Shown: positions 47,570-56,793 of the stretch, piece by piece
Numbering within the stretch: position 1 is the stretch's first letter
Layout of the letters: the number at the start of each line of letters is the position of its first letter
From: Puteibacter caeruleilacunae
GTDB taxonomy: Bacteria; Bacteroidota; Bacteroidia; Bacteroidales; Prolixibacteraceae
Length of the DNA stretch: 64,000 bases
Assembly (NCBI GenBank): GCA_005217565.1
Contig: SJCO01000009.1
Coordinates: 62,001-126,000, forward strand
Direction: 5' to 3'
Translations under genes and position numbers: made by a program
Notes under the pieces: generated by a model
The model's input: the letters and a program-made list of their open reading frames with translations, nothing else
Database searches by the model: none
Told to the model about the DNA's origin: nothing

Positions 47570-48970
47570 ATGGCTGGAAAAATAACAGTAATTGGCTTAG
47601 GTCCTGGAAATCCTAACCTGATGACTCCCGCTGCAACTGAAGCAATAAGAAAAGCAGATACCATTATTGGATACAACTATTATTTCCAATTTATCGAATC
47701 AATTAAATCACCTAATGCAGACTGTATAGATACAGGAATGAAGAAGGAAGTTGAACGTGCACGTATCGCGTTTGAGAAAGCATTAGAAGGTAAAATTGTT
47801 GCTGTAATTAGCTCTGGTGATTCAGGAATCTACGGTATGGCTCCATTAATTTATGAGATGCAAGTTCAGACCGGTGAGACTGTTGATCTGGAGGTCATAC
47901 CAGGAATTAGTGCATTTCAAGCAGCAGCAGCACGATTAGGTGCTCCTGTTAGTCATGATTTTTGTGTGATCTCATTATCTGATCTTATGACTCCATGGGC
48001 AAAGATTGAAGGACGCATTCAAGCTGCAGCTCAAGCCGACTTTGTTACTGCTATATATAATCCTAAATCTAAGGGAAGATATTGGCAAATCTATCGGTTA
48101 AAAGAAATCTTCGAAGAATATCGTTCACCAGATACCCCAATAGGTATTGCCCGACAAGTAGGTCGCGAAGAAGAAGAACTTACAATAGTTCCACTTAAAG
48201 ATTTTGATCCAGAATGTGTAGACATGTTCACAGTTCTCATCATTGGCAACTCTCAAACGTTCATTGCTGAAGACAAGATGATTACTCCTCGAGGTTATTA
48301 TCGAGAGGAAGATAAAGGTCATAACCAGGGACAGTCAATAATGATCAATAGCTTCCGTACAATCCATGATCAATTAAAGAATCAAGATATTGAATTAGGA
48401 AAGAAATGGGCATTATTGCACTGTATCCATACATCTGCAGATTTTGAAATGGAAGATATTCTATATGCCGATCAGGGGGCGATTGCTTCATGGCATGAGC
48501 TTTTAAATAGCGACAATCCTCCTGCCATTATTACTGACGTAACAATGGTAGTTTCAGGTGTAAGAAAAGCAGCTATTGAACGCCTTGGATTAACTGTAAA
48601 ATGTTATTTACAGGATGAGCGTGTTGCTCAGATGGCAAAAGAAAAAAGTATAACTCGAACTCAAGCTGGCATTCGTCTTGCAGTAGAAGAACATCCTAAT
48701 GCGATCTTTGCGTTTGGAAATGCGCCAACTGCACTGATCGAACTCACAGAGCAGGTTAGAAAAGGAAAGGCTCAGCCTTCAGGTATCATTGCTGCCCCTG
48801 TAGGTTTTGTTAATGTTGTTGAATCAAAGCATCGGGTAAAAACCTTCAAATCGGTTCCTAAAGTAATTATTGAAGGACGCAAGGGTGGATCTAATCTTGC
48901 AGCAACCATTGTTAATGCAGCATTGGCATATAACGATGCGGAGGCATTAAAACCAGGTAGAGAAGTGTAA
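47570..48970 (+). CDS. cbiHC: Fusion of C17-methyltransferase (CbiH) and precorrin-8 methylmutase (CbiC)
   Basis: 466 residues. Residues 1-245 are a tetrapyrrole methylase: VIGLGPGNPNLMTPAATEAI, SSGDSGIYGMAPLIYE and PGISAFQAAAARLGAP, with the CbiH/CobJ signature AIYNPKSKGRYWQ. Residues about 265-466 are CbiC: LLHCIHTSADFEMEDI with the catalytic His, TDVTMVVSGVRK and FAFGNAPTALIEL. The fusion combines C17 methylation/ring contraction with methyl migration from C11 to C12. It follows cbiL by 55 bp. Confidence 0.92.
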   Translation: MAGKITVIGLGPGNPNLMTPAATEAIRKADTIIGYNYYFQFIESIKSPNADCIDTGMKKEVERARIAFEKALEGKIVAVISSGDSGIYGMAPLIYEMQVQTGETVDLEVIPGISAFQAAAARLGAPVSHDFCVISLSDLMTPWAKIEGRIQAAAQADFVTAIYNPKSKGRYWQIYRLKEIFEEYRSPDTPIGIARQVGREEEELTIVPLKDFDPECVDMFTVLIIGNSQTFIAEDKMITPRGYYREEDKGHNQGQSIMINSFRTIHDQLKNQDIELGKKWALLHCIHTSADFEMEDILYADQGAIASWHELLNSDNPPAIITDVTMVVSGVRKAAIERLGLTVKCYLQDERVAQMAKEKSITRTQAGIRLAVEEHPNAIFAFGNAPTALIELTEQVRKGKAQPSGIIAAPVGFVNVVESKHRVKTFKSVPKVIIEGRKGGSNLAATIVNAALAYNDAEALKPGREV

Positions 48971-48982
48971 TCACAAAACCAT

Positions 48983-50170
48983 TTGAACGTGAAGATAACC
49001 ATCATAGGTATACCAGACCGTTTGCCCGAATTCTCTTCTGAATTAAGGCAAATTGTAAAAAGTCACAGGATCTTTTCTGGAGGAAAGAGACATCATGAAC
49101 TTGTGCAATGTATTTTACCAGAACAGTATCAATGGATTGACATTACTGTACCCTTAAGTAATGTTTTTGATCAATATAAACAGCAACAAGAAGACATGAT
49201 AGTCTTCGCTTCTGGTGATCCTATGTTTTATGGTTTTGGCATCACCTTACAGCGCGAACTGCCTGACTTAGATCTTGAAATTCATGCCTGGTTCAACAGT
49301 TTGCAGATGCTTGCACACAAGGCCTTACTCCCCTATCATGATATGATCAATGTATCATGTACTGGTCGCCCGTGGAAAGCCTTAGACACAGCACTAATCC
49401 AAGATCATGGTATAATTGGAGTACTTACCGATAGACGAAAGACACCTAATGCAATAGCAGAAAGAATGCTCGAATACGGCTTTACAAACTATCGCATGAT
49501 CGTGGGAGAAGCTCTTGATGGACCAAATGAACATATCTATCATCTAAGTCTTCAGGAAGCGAGTAAACGTAACTTTGGTCCGCTAAACAATCTCATACTA
49601 ATCAGAGAGAAGCAGCGAGCCAAGCTTCATGGAATTCCAGACAGTAAATTCCATATTCTTCCTGGTCGCCCCAAAATGATGACCAAGGCACCCATCCGTT
49701 TACTCAGCCTGGCTCAACTAGAGCTACAAAACAAAGCGTGCTTCTGGGATGTTGGATTTTGCACAGGATCAGTATCAATCGAAGCACGTCTACAATTTCC
49801 ACACTTGGATATCTACTCTTTTGAAATCAGAAAAGAAGGCAAAGCACTGATGGAACAAAACAGTCGGCAGTTCAACGCTCCTGGGATCAACAGTTTTATC
49901 GGCGACTTCTTATCTACCGATATCTCTGAATTGCCATCTCCTGATGCAATATTCATTGGTGGTCATGGAGGTAAGCTCGAGGAAATTATGACCACATTGG
50001 ATCGAAAAATATCAAAAGGAACAACCATTGTAATTAATGCAGTAAAAGATACATCATCTGATGAATTTAAGAGGGTAAGCAAATTATTGAACTATCATAT
50101 TGAAAAACCACTTCTCGTTCAAATAGATGAACATAACCCAATAAATATCATAACCGCTAAAAAAGTATAA
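48983..50170 (+). CDS. cbiET: Bifunctional cobalt-precorrin C5/C15-methyltransferase-decarboxylase (CbiE-CbiT)
   Basis: 395 residues. The CbiE half (1-200) has FASGDPMFYGFGITLQREL and the CbiT half (about 225-395) has CFWDVGFCTGSVSIEARL and FIGGHGGKLEEIM, the SAM-binding motifs. The domain order is that of CobL. There is no ATG at the 5' end: TTG at 48983 or GTG at 48989 must start translation. It lies 12 bp after cbiHC. Confidence 0.9.
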   Translation: MNVKITIIGIPDRLPEFSSELRQIVKSHRIFSGGKRHHELVQCILPEQYQWIDITVPLSNVFDQYKQQQEDMIVFASGDPMFYGFGITLQRELPDLDLEIHAWFNSLQMLAHKALLPYHDMINVSCTGRPWKALDTALIQDHGIIGVLTDRRKTPNAIAERMLEYGFTNYRMIVGEALDGPNEHIYHLSLQEASKRNFGPLNNLILIREKQRAKLHGIPDSKFHILPGRPKMMTKAPIRLLSLAQLELQNKACFWDVGFCTGSVSIEARLQFPHLDIYSFEIRKEGKALMEQNSRQFNAPGINSFIGDFLSTDISELPSPDAIFIGGHGGKLEEIMTTLDRKISKGTTIVINAVKDTSSDEFKRVSKLLNYHIEKPLLVQIDEHNPINIITAKKV

Positions 50171-50174
50171 GCAA

Positions 50175-51983
50175 ATGCAATCAATAGCAATTATAGCAAA
50201 TTCAGATAAAGGTATTGAAACGGGTTTAGTTATAGCCCAGGAGATACCATCTGTTGAATTATTCTCAACACGAACTCATGAGAAAGTTAAGACCGTAAAA
50301 AGCATCTCATCACTGGTTAAAGATATTTTCAGCACACATGATGCAATTATCTTTATTGGTTCGTTGGGAATATGTGTGCGAACCATTGCAACACACCTTA
50401 ATAACAAGAAAAATGATCCTGCAGTGATCAACCTTGATGTAAAAGGACAATTTATTCAGTCGGTAGTATCGGGACATGTAGGTGGAGCTAACGAATTATG
50501 TGAGCAAGTTGCCCGAATTACAGGAGGACAGGCTATCATTACAACAGCCAGTGATTCCTTATCATTATGGCCATTAGATACCATTCATAAAAACTACGAC
50601 TGGACTCCTTGCTATCAAGGAAATCTAACCCAAATGATGGCCTCATGGGTAAATGAAGAGCCTACAGCTCTACTTTTGGAGGTAAGAGATAAAGGCACCA
50701 ACTACTTAGAGAGCTCTTGTCCTGATTTCGTAGATATCTTCTATCAAAAAGAGGATATTGATGAAAGTCAGTACAACCTAATCATTGCTGTTACGCCTTA
50801 TCGTCATCAATTCCAGTGCGATTCAATATTAATGTATCCTCGCGTGTTGACAGTAGGCATGGGATGCAAACAAAATACTCCTTCAAAAGGCTTGCTCAAC
50901 AACTTTTATCAGGCCTTAGACAAACACAATATTGCAAAGGAATCAATTGCACAATTGGTTTCGATTGATATAAAATCAGAAGAACCAGCATTGCTGCTCC
51001 TTGCTTCAGAGCTAAATATCTCGTTTGAATGTTTCTCAAGTAAGGAACTTGCCAAAATCACCGTTCCTAATCCTTCTGAAAAAGTATTTGAGGTTACTGG
51101 TTGCTATGGAGTAGCTGAATCTTCAGCCCTTCAGGCTTCATTAAACAGTGACTTACTTATTGAAAAAGTAAAAGTAGCTTCAACAGAAGGAAATGACTTT
51201 ACATTTGCGGTAGCATTCAACCGCGAATATGAGCGTAAAGGATTTGTAGAGATTGTAGGTGCTGGTCCCGGTGATCCAGAGTTAGTGACCGTAAAAGGTA
51301 AGCGACTACTTCAACAGGCTGATTTAATACTCTATGCTGGTAGTCTGGTACCAGAAGAACTTACACACTACGCAAAGCCTACTGCAACAGTAAGAAGCTC
51401 TGCTCCGATGAATCTTGAAGAGCAATTTGAAATCATGAAAGAGTTCTATGACCGAGGACTACTTGTGGTACGTTTACATACAGGTGATCCTTGTATTTAC
51501 GGAGCGATCCAGGAGCAAATGAATTACTTTGATGAGTATGAAATGGACTACCAGATTACTCCTGGAGTAAGCTCATTTCAAGCTGCTGCAGCACGATTAA
51601 AGTCTCAATTTACGATTCCTGAAAAGACACAGACTATAATCCTTACAAGAGGAGAAGGACGCACCAAGATGCCTGATTCTGAACAACTCGAAAAACTAGC
51701 ACGATCACAAAGTACCATGTGTATTTTCCTTAGTGCAACCTTAGTTCAACAGGTTCAGGAAAAACTACTAACACACTACCCTGCCGATACTCCTGTTGCT
51801 GTCTGTCATAAGTTAACATGGAAAGAGGAAAAAATATTTAGAGGCAAACTATCCGAACTTGCGAAATTGGTAAAAGACAATGGTCTAACCTTAACCACCC
51901 TATTGGTAATTGGCGAAGCTATTGATAATCGTAAGGGATTATCGCGATTATATGCTCATGAGTTTAAACATCTTTTCAGATAA
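50175..51983 (+). CDS. cbiGF: Fusion of cobalt-precorrin-5A hydrolase (CbiG) and C11-methyltransferase (CbiF)
   Basis: 602 residues. The N-terminal half (1-335) is CbiG: IFIGSLGICVRTIA, VVSGHVGGANELCEQVARI and the C-terminal GMGCKQNTPSKGL block. Residues about 355-600 are CbiF/CobM: VEIVGAGPGDPELVTVKGKRLL, LHTGDPCIYGAIQEQM and TPGVSSFQAAAARL. CbiG removes acetaldehyde, which occurs only in the anaerobic pathway, and CbiF methylates C11. It follows cbiET by 4 bp and ends the operon. Confidence 0.93.
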   Translation: MQSIAIIANSDKGIETGLVIAQEIPSVELFSTRTHEKVKTVKSISSLVKDIFSTHDAIIFIGSLGICVRTIATHLNNKKNDPAVINLDVKGQFIQSVVSGHVGGANELCEQVARITGGQAIITTASDSLSLWPLDTIHKNYDWTPCYQGNLTQMMASWVNEEPTALLLEVRDKGTNYLESSCPDFVDIFYQKEDIDESQYNLIIAVTPYRHQFQCDSILMYPRVLTVGMGCKQNTPSKGLLNNFYQALDKHNIAKESIAQLVSIDIKSEEPALLLLASELNISFECFSSKELAKITVPNPSEKVFEVTGCYGVAESSALQASLNSDLLIEKVKVASTEGNDFTFAVAFNREYERKGFVEIVGAGPGDPELVTVKGKRLLQQADLILYAGSLVPEELTHYAKPTATVRSSAPMNLEEQFEIMKEFYDRGLLVVRLHTGDPCIYGAIQEQMNYFDEYEMDYQITPGVSSFQAAAARLKSQFTIPEKTQTIILTRGEGRTKMPDSEQLEKLARSQSTMCIFLSATLVQQVQEKLLTHYPADTPVAVCHKLTWKEEKIFRGKLSELAKLVKDNGLTLTTLLVIGEAIDNRKGLSRLYAHEFKHLFR

Positions 51984-52032
51984 TAGGGAGGTTGCAGGTT
52001 CAATGTTTCAGGTTCCAGTCAGAGATGAAAAC

Positions 52033-52077
52033 ACCTGAAAAGCCTGTCAGGCTTTAGCATGACGTGTTGTTGATTAT
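52033..52077 (-). repeat. Dispersed intergenic repeat B, copy 2
   Basis: The reverse complement matches 26542-26586 at 37 of 45 positions, with the shared core CATGCTAAAGC. It contains the small palindrome AAGCCTGTCAGGCTT. Confidence 0.65.
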
Positions 52078-52280
52078 AGCTTTTCTGTTGCGCTCATGGT
52101 GTCTAATCCTTTTTTCTACAATGGCATCATTAGCGCAAGCTGCCTGGATGGGCAGTCAATGTCTGTTGCACCGAAAGATACACAGGGCCGATCTTCTGAC
52201 CATAACATCAGGGCTCAATCGGCCTCTTCTGAAAGGTCATGAAAGATTTGAAACACCGGCCACCGCAACCGAATCGGCCT

Positions 52281-52400
52281 CCTGAAAAAAGTGATTGATT
52301 TAGCAGCTGGTGCTTAGTAAAACGGGGAAGCTGAGAACGTATGTTCGAAGATCACCCAGTTGCACTTAGCAACAGTAATAAATCCATTGCTTTTTTCAGG
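52281..52400. repeat. Long imperfect inverted repeat
   Basis: The 22-base arms (52281-52302 and 52379-52400) match at 19 positions as inverted repeats: CCTGAAAAAAG and CTTTTTTCAGG are perfect at the outer ends. Similarity continues inward (GCTTAGT/TTAGCAA-like). Confidence 0.55.
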
Positions 52401-52437
52401 CAGCCTTGACTTTTTTGCTTCGTTTTTGGAGTAAGCC

Positions 52438-52469
52438 AAAAATGAAGAGCCCGTCCGGCTAGAGGACAA
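52438..52469 (-). repeat. Dispersed intergenic repeat A, copy 2
   Basis: Read on the minus strand: TTGTCC, then CGGACGGGC, then CTTCATTTT, as in copy 1 at 25592-25621. It begins 2 bp beyond the stop codon of the neighbouring sulfatase. Confidence 0.55.
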
Positions 52470-52471
52470 TT

Positions 52472-53908
52472 TTAGTTATAAGTCTTTCCTAAATCATTAG
52501 TTCTAACCTCTTTCAACTTGGCCTTCAGTTTTTCCTGATATTCTTTTACTACATCAGCATACTCTTTCTTATGAGCTAGGTTTGTGAACTGCTTAGGATC
52601 TTTCTTCATATCAAATAATTCCATTCCAAGTGAAGCATCCTCTTTATATTGGATATAGGCGTAGTTTTCATCTCTAACTAAGAAGGTTTTACCACCTTGA
52701 GTTACCGCAAATGCCATATCCCTAACTTTATGTGATGGCTTATTTAGAGTCTTCACCAAGCTCTTACCCTGAATAGCTTCCGGAGCTTTCAACCCTGCAA
52801 GTTCTGCAACTGTTGGATATAAGTCAAGCAATTCTACAAATGATTTACAAACTGCGGCCTTTTTACCTGGAACTTTAATGATTAGCGGTACTCTAACCGA
52901 CTCTTCTTTCAAACTAACCTTCATCCAGAAACTATGCTCTCCTAAATGGAAACCATGATCTGAAGTAAAAATCACTATTGTATTATCTTCTAAACCCTCT
53001 TCTTTTAAGGTCTTTAGTACTTTTCCTACCTGAGCATCCATGTATGATACTGAAGCATAGTAAGCCGCAATAGCTTTCTTTTCATGCGTCTCATTCATCT
53101 TAGCATTCACACTAGTAACATAATTAATTCCCTTTTTAGGAATATCATTCCAATCATCAACAACACGCTCTGGAAGCATAATATCCTCATATGGATATGG
53201 ATCAAAGTATTTGCGTGGAGCAACAAAAGGTACGTGTGGTCGAACAAAGCCGACCGCTAAAAAGAATGGCTCATCCTTATGTTTACGAAGTAATTCACAG
53301 GCTTTTTTAGCAGTTCTACCATCAGAATGAGAAAGATCATCACCATCAGCTTTTACAATAGTCATCACATTTCCACCCTTACGTTCTATTTTTCCATCAG
53401 GATTATTCTGCACCAATTCAGCATCTCCCTCTGCCAACCACTCTGGTCCCTGGCTGTTATAACGTTCGCCCCACGAAGCAGCATCATCAGTTCCATTAGA
53501 TCCCTCTTCAATATCACGAGGAACAGCCATATGGTAGATTTTGCTCACACGAGCAGTGTAATATCCATTATCTTTGAATAACTGTGACCACGTCTGGCGA
53601 TCAGGTCCAATTCCCTCTCGACCACTCACATAACCAAAAGTTTTGGTTGCACTAGGATAGTAACCCGACATGATTGATGCGCGAGATGGGCCACATACTG
53701 GATACTGACAATAAGCGCGACTATAGCGAACTCCTTCACTTGCCAGTTTGTCGATATTTGGCGTATGACACGCCTTATTTTCATAGGAAGATAAGGCAGT
53801 AGTAGTTAAATCATCTGCGATGATATATAGAACATTTAGCTTTTTTTTGGCCTGTGCCTGACTTGCTAATGCCAGTAAACCCAGACCCATAATCTTCAAA
53901 TAATTCAT
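52472..53908 (-). CDS. Secreted sulfatase, iduronate-2-sulfatase-like
   Basis: 478 residues, signal peptide about 1-20 (ALASQAQA). Asp32-Asp33 in IIADDLT bind metal, and C72-GPSR is the formylglycine motif, followed by ASIMSGYYP. FTSDHGFHLGEHSFWMKVSL with EESVRVPLII is typical of the iduronate-2-sulfatase-like branch of S1 sulfatases. It likely removes 2-O-type sulfate from a uronic acid or fucose residue, which is inferred from subfamily resemblance. It is separated from queF by 207 bp. Confidence 0.92.
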   Translation of the reverse strand: MNYLKIMGLGLLALASQAQAKKKLNVLYIIADDLTTTALSSYENKACHTPNIDKLASEGVRYSRAYCQYPVCGPSRASIMSGYYPSATKTFGYVSGREGIGPDRQTWSQLFKDNGYYTARVSKIYHMAVPRDIEEGSNGTDDAASWGERYNSQGPEWLAEGDAELVQNNPDGKIERKGGNVMTIVKADGDDLSHSDGRTAKKACELLRKHKDEPFFLAVGFVRPHVPFVAPRKYFDPYPYEDIMLPERVVDDWNDIPKKGINYVTSVNAKMNETHEKKAIAAYYASVSYMDAQVGKVLKTLKEEGLEDNTIVIFTSDHGFHLGEHSFWMKVSLKEESVRVPLIIKVPGKKAAVCKSFVELLDLYPTVAELAGLKAPEAIQGKSLVKTLNKPSHKVRDMAFAVTQGGKTFLVRDENYAYIQYKEDASLGMELFDMKKDPKQFTNLAHKKEYADVVKEYQEKLKAKLKEVRTNDLGKTYN

Positions 53909-54115
53909 GTTTAAAGGTGATATGGTTTATAGTTCCCGGATGATTATTTCATCCATCAAATTACAGAAGCAAAAGTATCCCTTCAAAACTGTACGTATGG
54001 AGTAATATCGTTCTTTTTAAGGAATAAAATCGGACATTACAAACAGACACCTCTACTCCTTACACCTCTCAACACTAGCAAGTTAACCTGATTTCAAACT
54101 ATTCCATCAAACACA

Positions 54116-54994
54116 TTACTGTCTCAATAGCTTCGTTGTAAGAAAGTCAACCTGCCCTAAATAAGATGACAATAAGCTCTCTTTGTTCGCTCGGGCAGGA
54201 CAAATATCAATACCACCTCTGCGCGTATAAATACAGGTTACCATCAACTCTTCTGGGTTATATTGATCCCATAGTCTTTTATAGATCATTTCACAAACTT
54301 CTTCGTGAAAGTGATTCTCGTTTCTAAATGACACCAAATATTCCAGCAACGCCATTTTATCAGGAGTATTATCAGCACTCATATAGATAAAAACAGATCC
54401 CCAGTCTGGCTGATGAGTTATTTTACAATTACTACGCAATAGGTGCGAAACCACCTTTATTGTCTTACTGTCATCAAACTTTGATAATAATTCTGGATTT
54501 TCCTGAAAACTAATAAAGCTATGCTGTTCCACCTCTGGTAGTTCTTCTAAGACCTCATAGTTACACAATGCATCTTCACACTCTTGCGTCCCTTTAAAAA
54601 AGGCAACCTGCACTTCAGTCTTCAATAAATTTGTTAAATCCTTTCTTACAACTTCACAAAACAAATCAATTCCCTCATGTACACTTTCACCCATGCGGGC
54701 CATGTTTAATGAATTCAAATAAAGCTTTAAGGATTTACTTTCAACCAAAAACAAGTTATCAGAAGGATAAACGATTTTCATCACCCCAGCAACAGGCAAT
54801 CCATTATTAGTCATAAAACCAACTTCCCATGCATGCCATGCATCAAATCCAACAAATATGTCAGGCTGCTCTTTGATACCATATATTTTTCGGTTCTCAT
54901 ATCGTGGTACTGCAACCAATATTGATGGATCATATTGCTGTGGGAACGGTACTTTTTTTCCTAAAACGGTAGCTTCAACTGGGACTTTACTCAT
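54116..54994 (-). CDS. queF: NADPH-dependent 7-cyano-7-deazaguanine reductase
   Basis: 292 residues, the long bimodular type. LRSNCKITHQPDWGS contains the thioimide-forming Cys190 and Asp197, the same numbers as in E. coli QueF, and LVESKSLKLYLNS is the QueF motif. It reduces preQ0 to preQ1 for queuosine in tRNA. It is a housekeeping gene inside the sulfatase cluster and appears to have its own promoter at 55015-55046. No preQ1 riboswitch was seen. Confidence 0.95.
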   Translation of the reverse strand: MSKVPVEATVLGKKVPFPQQYDPSILVAVPRYENRKIYGIKEQPDIFVGFDAWHAWEVGFMTNNGLPVAGVMKIVYPSDNLFLVESKSLKLYLNSLNMARMGESVHEGIDLFCEVVRKDLTNLLKTEVQVAFFKGTQECEDALCNYEVLEELPEVEQHSFISFQENPELLSKFDDSKTIKVVSHLLRSNCKITHQPDWGSVFIYMSADNTPDKMALLEYLVSFRNENHFHEEVCEMIYKRLWDQYNPEELMVTCIYTRRGGIDICPARANKESLLSSYLGQVDFLTTKLLRQ

Positions 54995-55014
54995 CTATTA
55001 TCATTTAATTCAAC

Positions 55015-55046
55015 CAAAGATCTACATATTCAAATCTTGCTGCAAA
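55015..55046 (-). promoter_or_regulatory. Predicted queF promoter
   Basis: On the minus strand TTTG (55043-55046), 20 bp, then GATCTTTG (55015-55022; one mismatch to TAnnTTTG) lies 20 bp before the queF ATG, in the spacer after the upstream sulfatase. Confidence 0.35.
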
Positions 55047-55061
55047 ATTAGAAGTTTTATT

Positions 55062-56648
55062 CTATTTAAGGCTAGGCCTCCTCATAATTCCACAGCCTTT
55101 ACCAAACCAGCCATTATTAATATCACCGTTACACTCCTTGATCAATTGCATCTTCAACGATTTAACTTTTTCAGGATATTTATTGGATAAGTTAACCTCT
55201 TCCCTGTAATCATCAGGAAGGTAATACAATTGGAATAATTCCTTAGGTCCATAATATCTCAGTTTCCAACCGTCTTGTGATACAATTGCAGGCCCCATAT
55301 GTGATGCATAAACTATATAATCGTGTTTATCTTTTACCTTCTTGCCAAGTAAAGAGTTTAAATATGACCGGCTATCCTTATCTGAAGGTAGATTAACATT
55401 CAATAGGTCAGCAAACGTTGCCATCATATCATAATTGGCAACTGCCTGATCAATAACCTTTCCTCCTTTTATGTGGTTAGGCCAATGAAAAATTAGAGGT
55501 ACCCTTACGCCACCCTCCCAGTTGTGACGTTTAATTCCTGCCATACCATCGTTACCATCGAAGATATCTCCAGCCAATTCACTGTAATACTTGGTATTCA
55601 CATTATCAAAACGTTCTCCTGTTTTCATATTCTTAACAGGCTTGGCAAGCTTACCTTTTGATGGATAGTAAATTTCATGTCCATTATCCCCGGAGAACAC
55701 AACAATAGTATTGTCATAGATACCCAATTCTTTCAACTCATCAATGATTATTCCAACATGATCATCCAACATTTTTACCATTGATGCATATGTTTTCTCT
55801 ATTTCAGTTAGGTCATCATTATCTTTAAAATCTGGATGTATCTCAGGAATAGCAACCGGTCCATGTGGTAGTTGTGTTGGATGATATAGAAAGAAGGAAG
55901 TATCTTTATTCGTCCTGATAAAGTCAACCATTTTCTCAAGGAATAAATCCTGCGAATAGGTCTTTTTGCCATTCTTATTCCAACGATCCTCATATCCTCC
56001 ATTCTCATCATGCTCACTAGTCTTGGCACAATCGGCATGCGTATTACCGTAGATCATTACCATCTTCCCATTCTCAAACAAAAATGGCGGATAAAAACCA
56101 TGACAACGTTGATGATCGTAAAAACCATAGTAATAGTCCCATCCATGACGTTTCATCTGTTTATGAGTGGTCGCAAATCCCCAATCTAGCTTTCCTACTT
56201 CAGCCGTTACATATCCTGCTTTCTTAAATATTTCTGCTAGAAAGACTTCACTATCATCAATCGGTCCATATTGCTCATCATAAGCTGCTTCAACCTTTTC
56301 TCGTTTCAATTCACCTGTAGTAATCTTTGAATACAATCCAGCTCCCGAGATTTTCCACTTATCTCCATGACAGTCATGATAGCCAGTAAGCAGGCTAGCC
56401 CTGGCAGGAGCACAAAACATACAACCATACGCATTCTCATAGCGTACACCCTGTTCTGCTAGCCGGTCGATATTAGGAGTTTTAATGATCTGCTGTCCTT
56501 CATAAGATAGCAGTCCCCGACCTAAATCATCAGCATAAATAAAAACAACATTAGGGGTTTTAGTTAAGCGTTTTTTATTAGAAGCTTGAGAAAAAAGAAC
56601 TGTAGGTGCGACTGCACCCAATAACAATAAGCGTTTAAAATTATTCAT
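55062..56648 (-). CDS. Secreted sulfatase
   Basis: 528 residues with a signal peptide (about 1-22, ending LFSQA). Asp40-Asp41 in FIYADDLG bind metal; the formylglycine motif is C79-APAR, a permitted Ala variant of CxPSR, followed by ASLLTGY. VVFSGDNGHE gives the distal Asp-Asn. WEGGVRVPLIFHWP is a family motif. It is one of the longer sulfatases here, with an insertion of about 40 residues around 360-400 (KPVKNMKTGERFDNVNT). Sulfate-ester position is unknown. Confidence 0.92.
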   Translation of the reverse strand: MNNFKRLLLLGAVAPTVLFSQASNKKRLTKTPNVVFIYADDLGRGLLSYEGQQIIKTPNIDRLAEQGVRYENAYGCMFCAPARASLLTGYHDCHGDKWKISGAGLYSKITTGELKREKVEAAYDEQYGPIDDSEVFLAEIFKKAGYVTAEVGKLDWGFATTHKQMKRHGWDYYYGFYDHQRCHGFYPPFLFENGKMVMIYGNTHADCAKTSEHDENGGYEDRWNKNGKKTYSQDLFLEKMVDFIRTNKDTSFFLYHPTQLPHGPVAIPEIHPDFKDNDDLTEIEKTYASMVKMLDDHVGIIIDELKELGIYDNTIVVFSGDNGHEIYYPSKGKLAKPVKNMKTGERFDNVNTKYYSELAGDIFDGNDGMAGIKRHNWEGGVRVPLIFHWPNHIKGGKVIDQAVANYDMMATFADLLNVNLPSDKDSRSYLNSLLGKKVKDKHDYIVYASHMGPAIVSQDGWKLRYYGPKELFQLYYLPDDYREEVNLSNKYPEKVKSLKMQLIKECNGDINNGWFGKGCGIMRRPSLK

Positions 56649-56793
56649 CTTTGAGTGGTTTAGTTATGGCAAAAAGGCTTAGAGATTAGGTTATAATCTC
56701 CAAGCCTGTAAATATACTTAGAAAACTAAAAATTCGAATAGATACTGATTAAGTTTTATTCTCTAAAATTATAGAATAAGATTAATCAATTTC

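Larger units (their letters stand above)
51984..52471. other. 488-bp structured intergenic region
   Basis: No credible gene; a 73-codon frame at 52064-52285 has no family features. It contains repeat B (52033-52077), two AATCGGCCTC direct repeats near 52217 and 52271, a long imperfect hairpin (52281-52400), a second hairpin CTTCgTTTTTGG-N6-CCAAAAAtGAAG (52419-52446) and repeat A (52438-52469). Confidence 0.6.

Noticed and set aside
52064-52285. 73-codon open frame after the cbi operon
   Set aside because: It overlaps repeat B and direct repeats, has no recognisable family and no plausible ribosome binding site.
54995-55061. preQ1 riboswitch before queF
   Set aside because: No aptamer consensus is present in the 67-bp spacer; only a promoter-like pair was seen.
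55062-56648. Inactive sulfatase because the motif is CAPAR rather than CxPSR
   Set aside because: Ala at the fourth position is a known permitted variant, and Cys, Pro and Arg as well as the metal ligands are intact.
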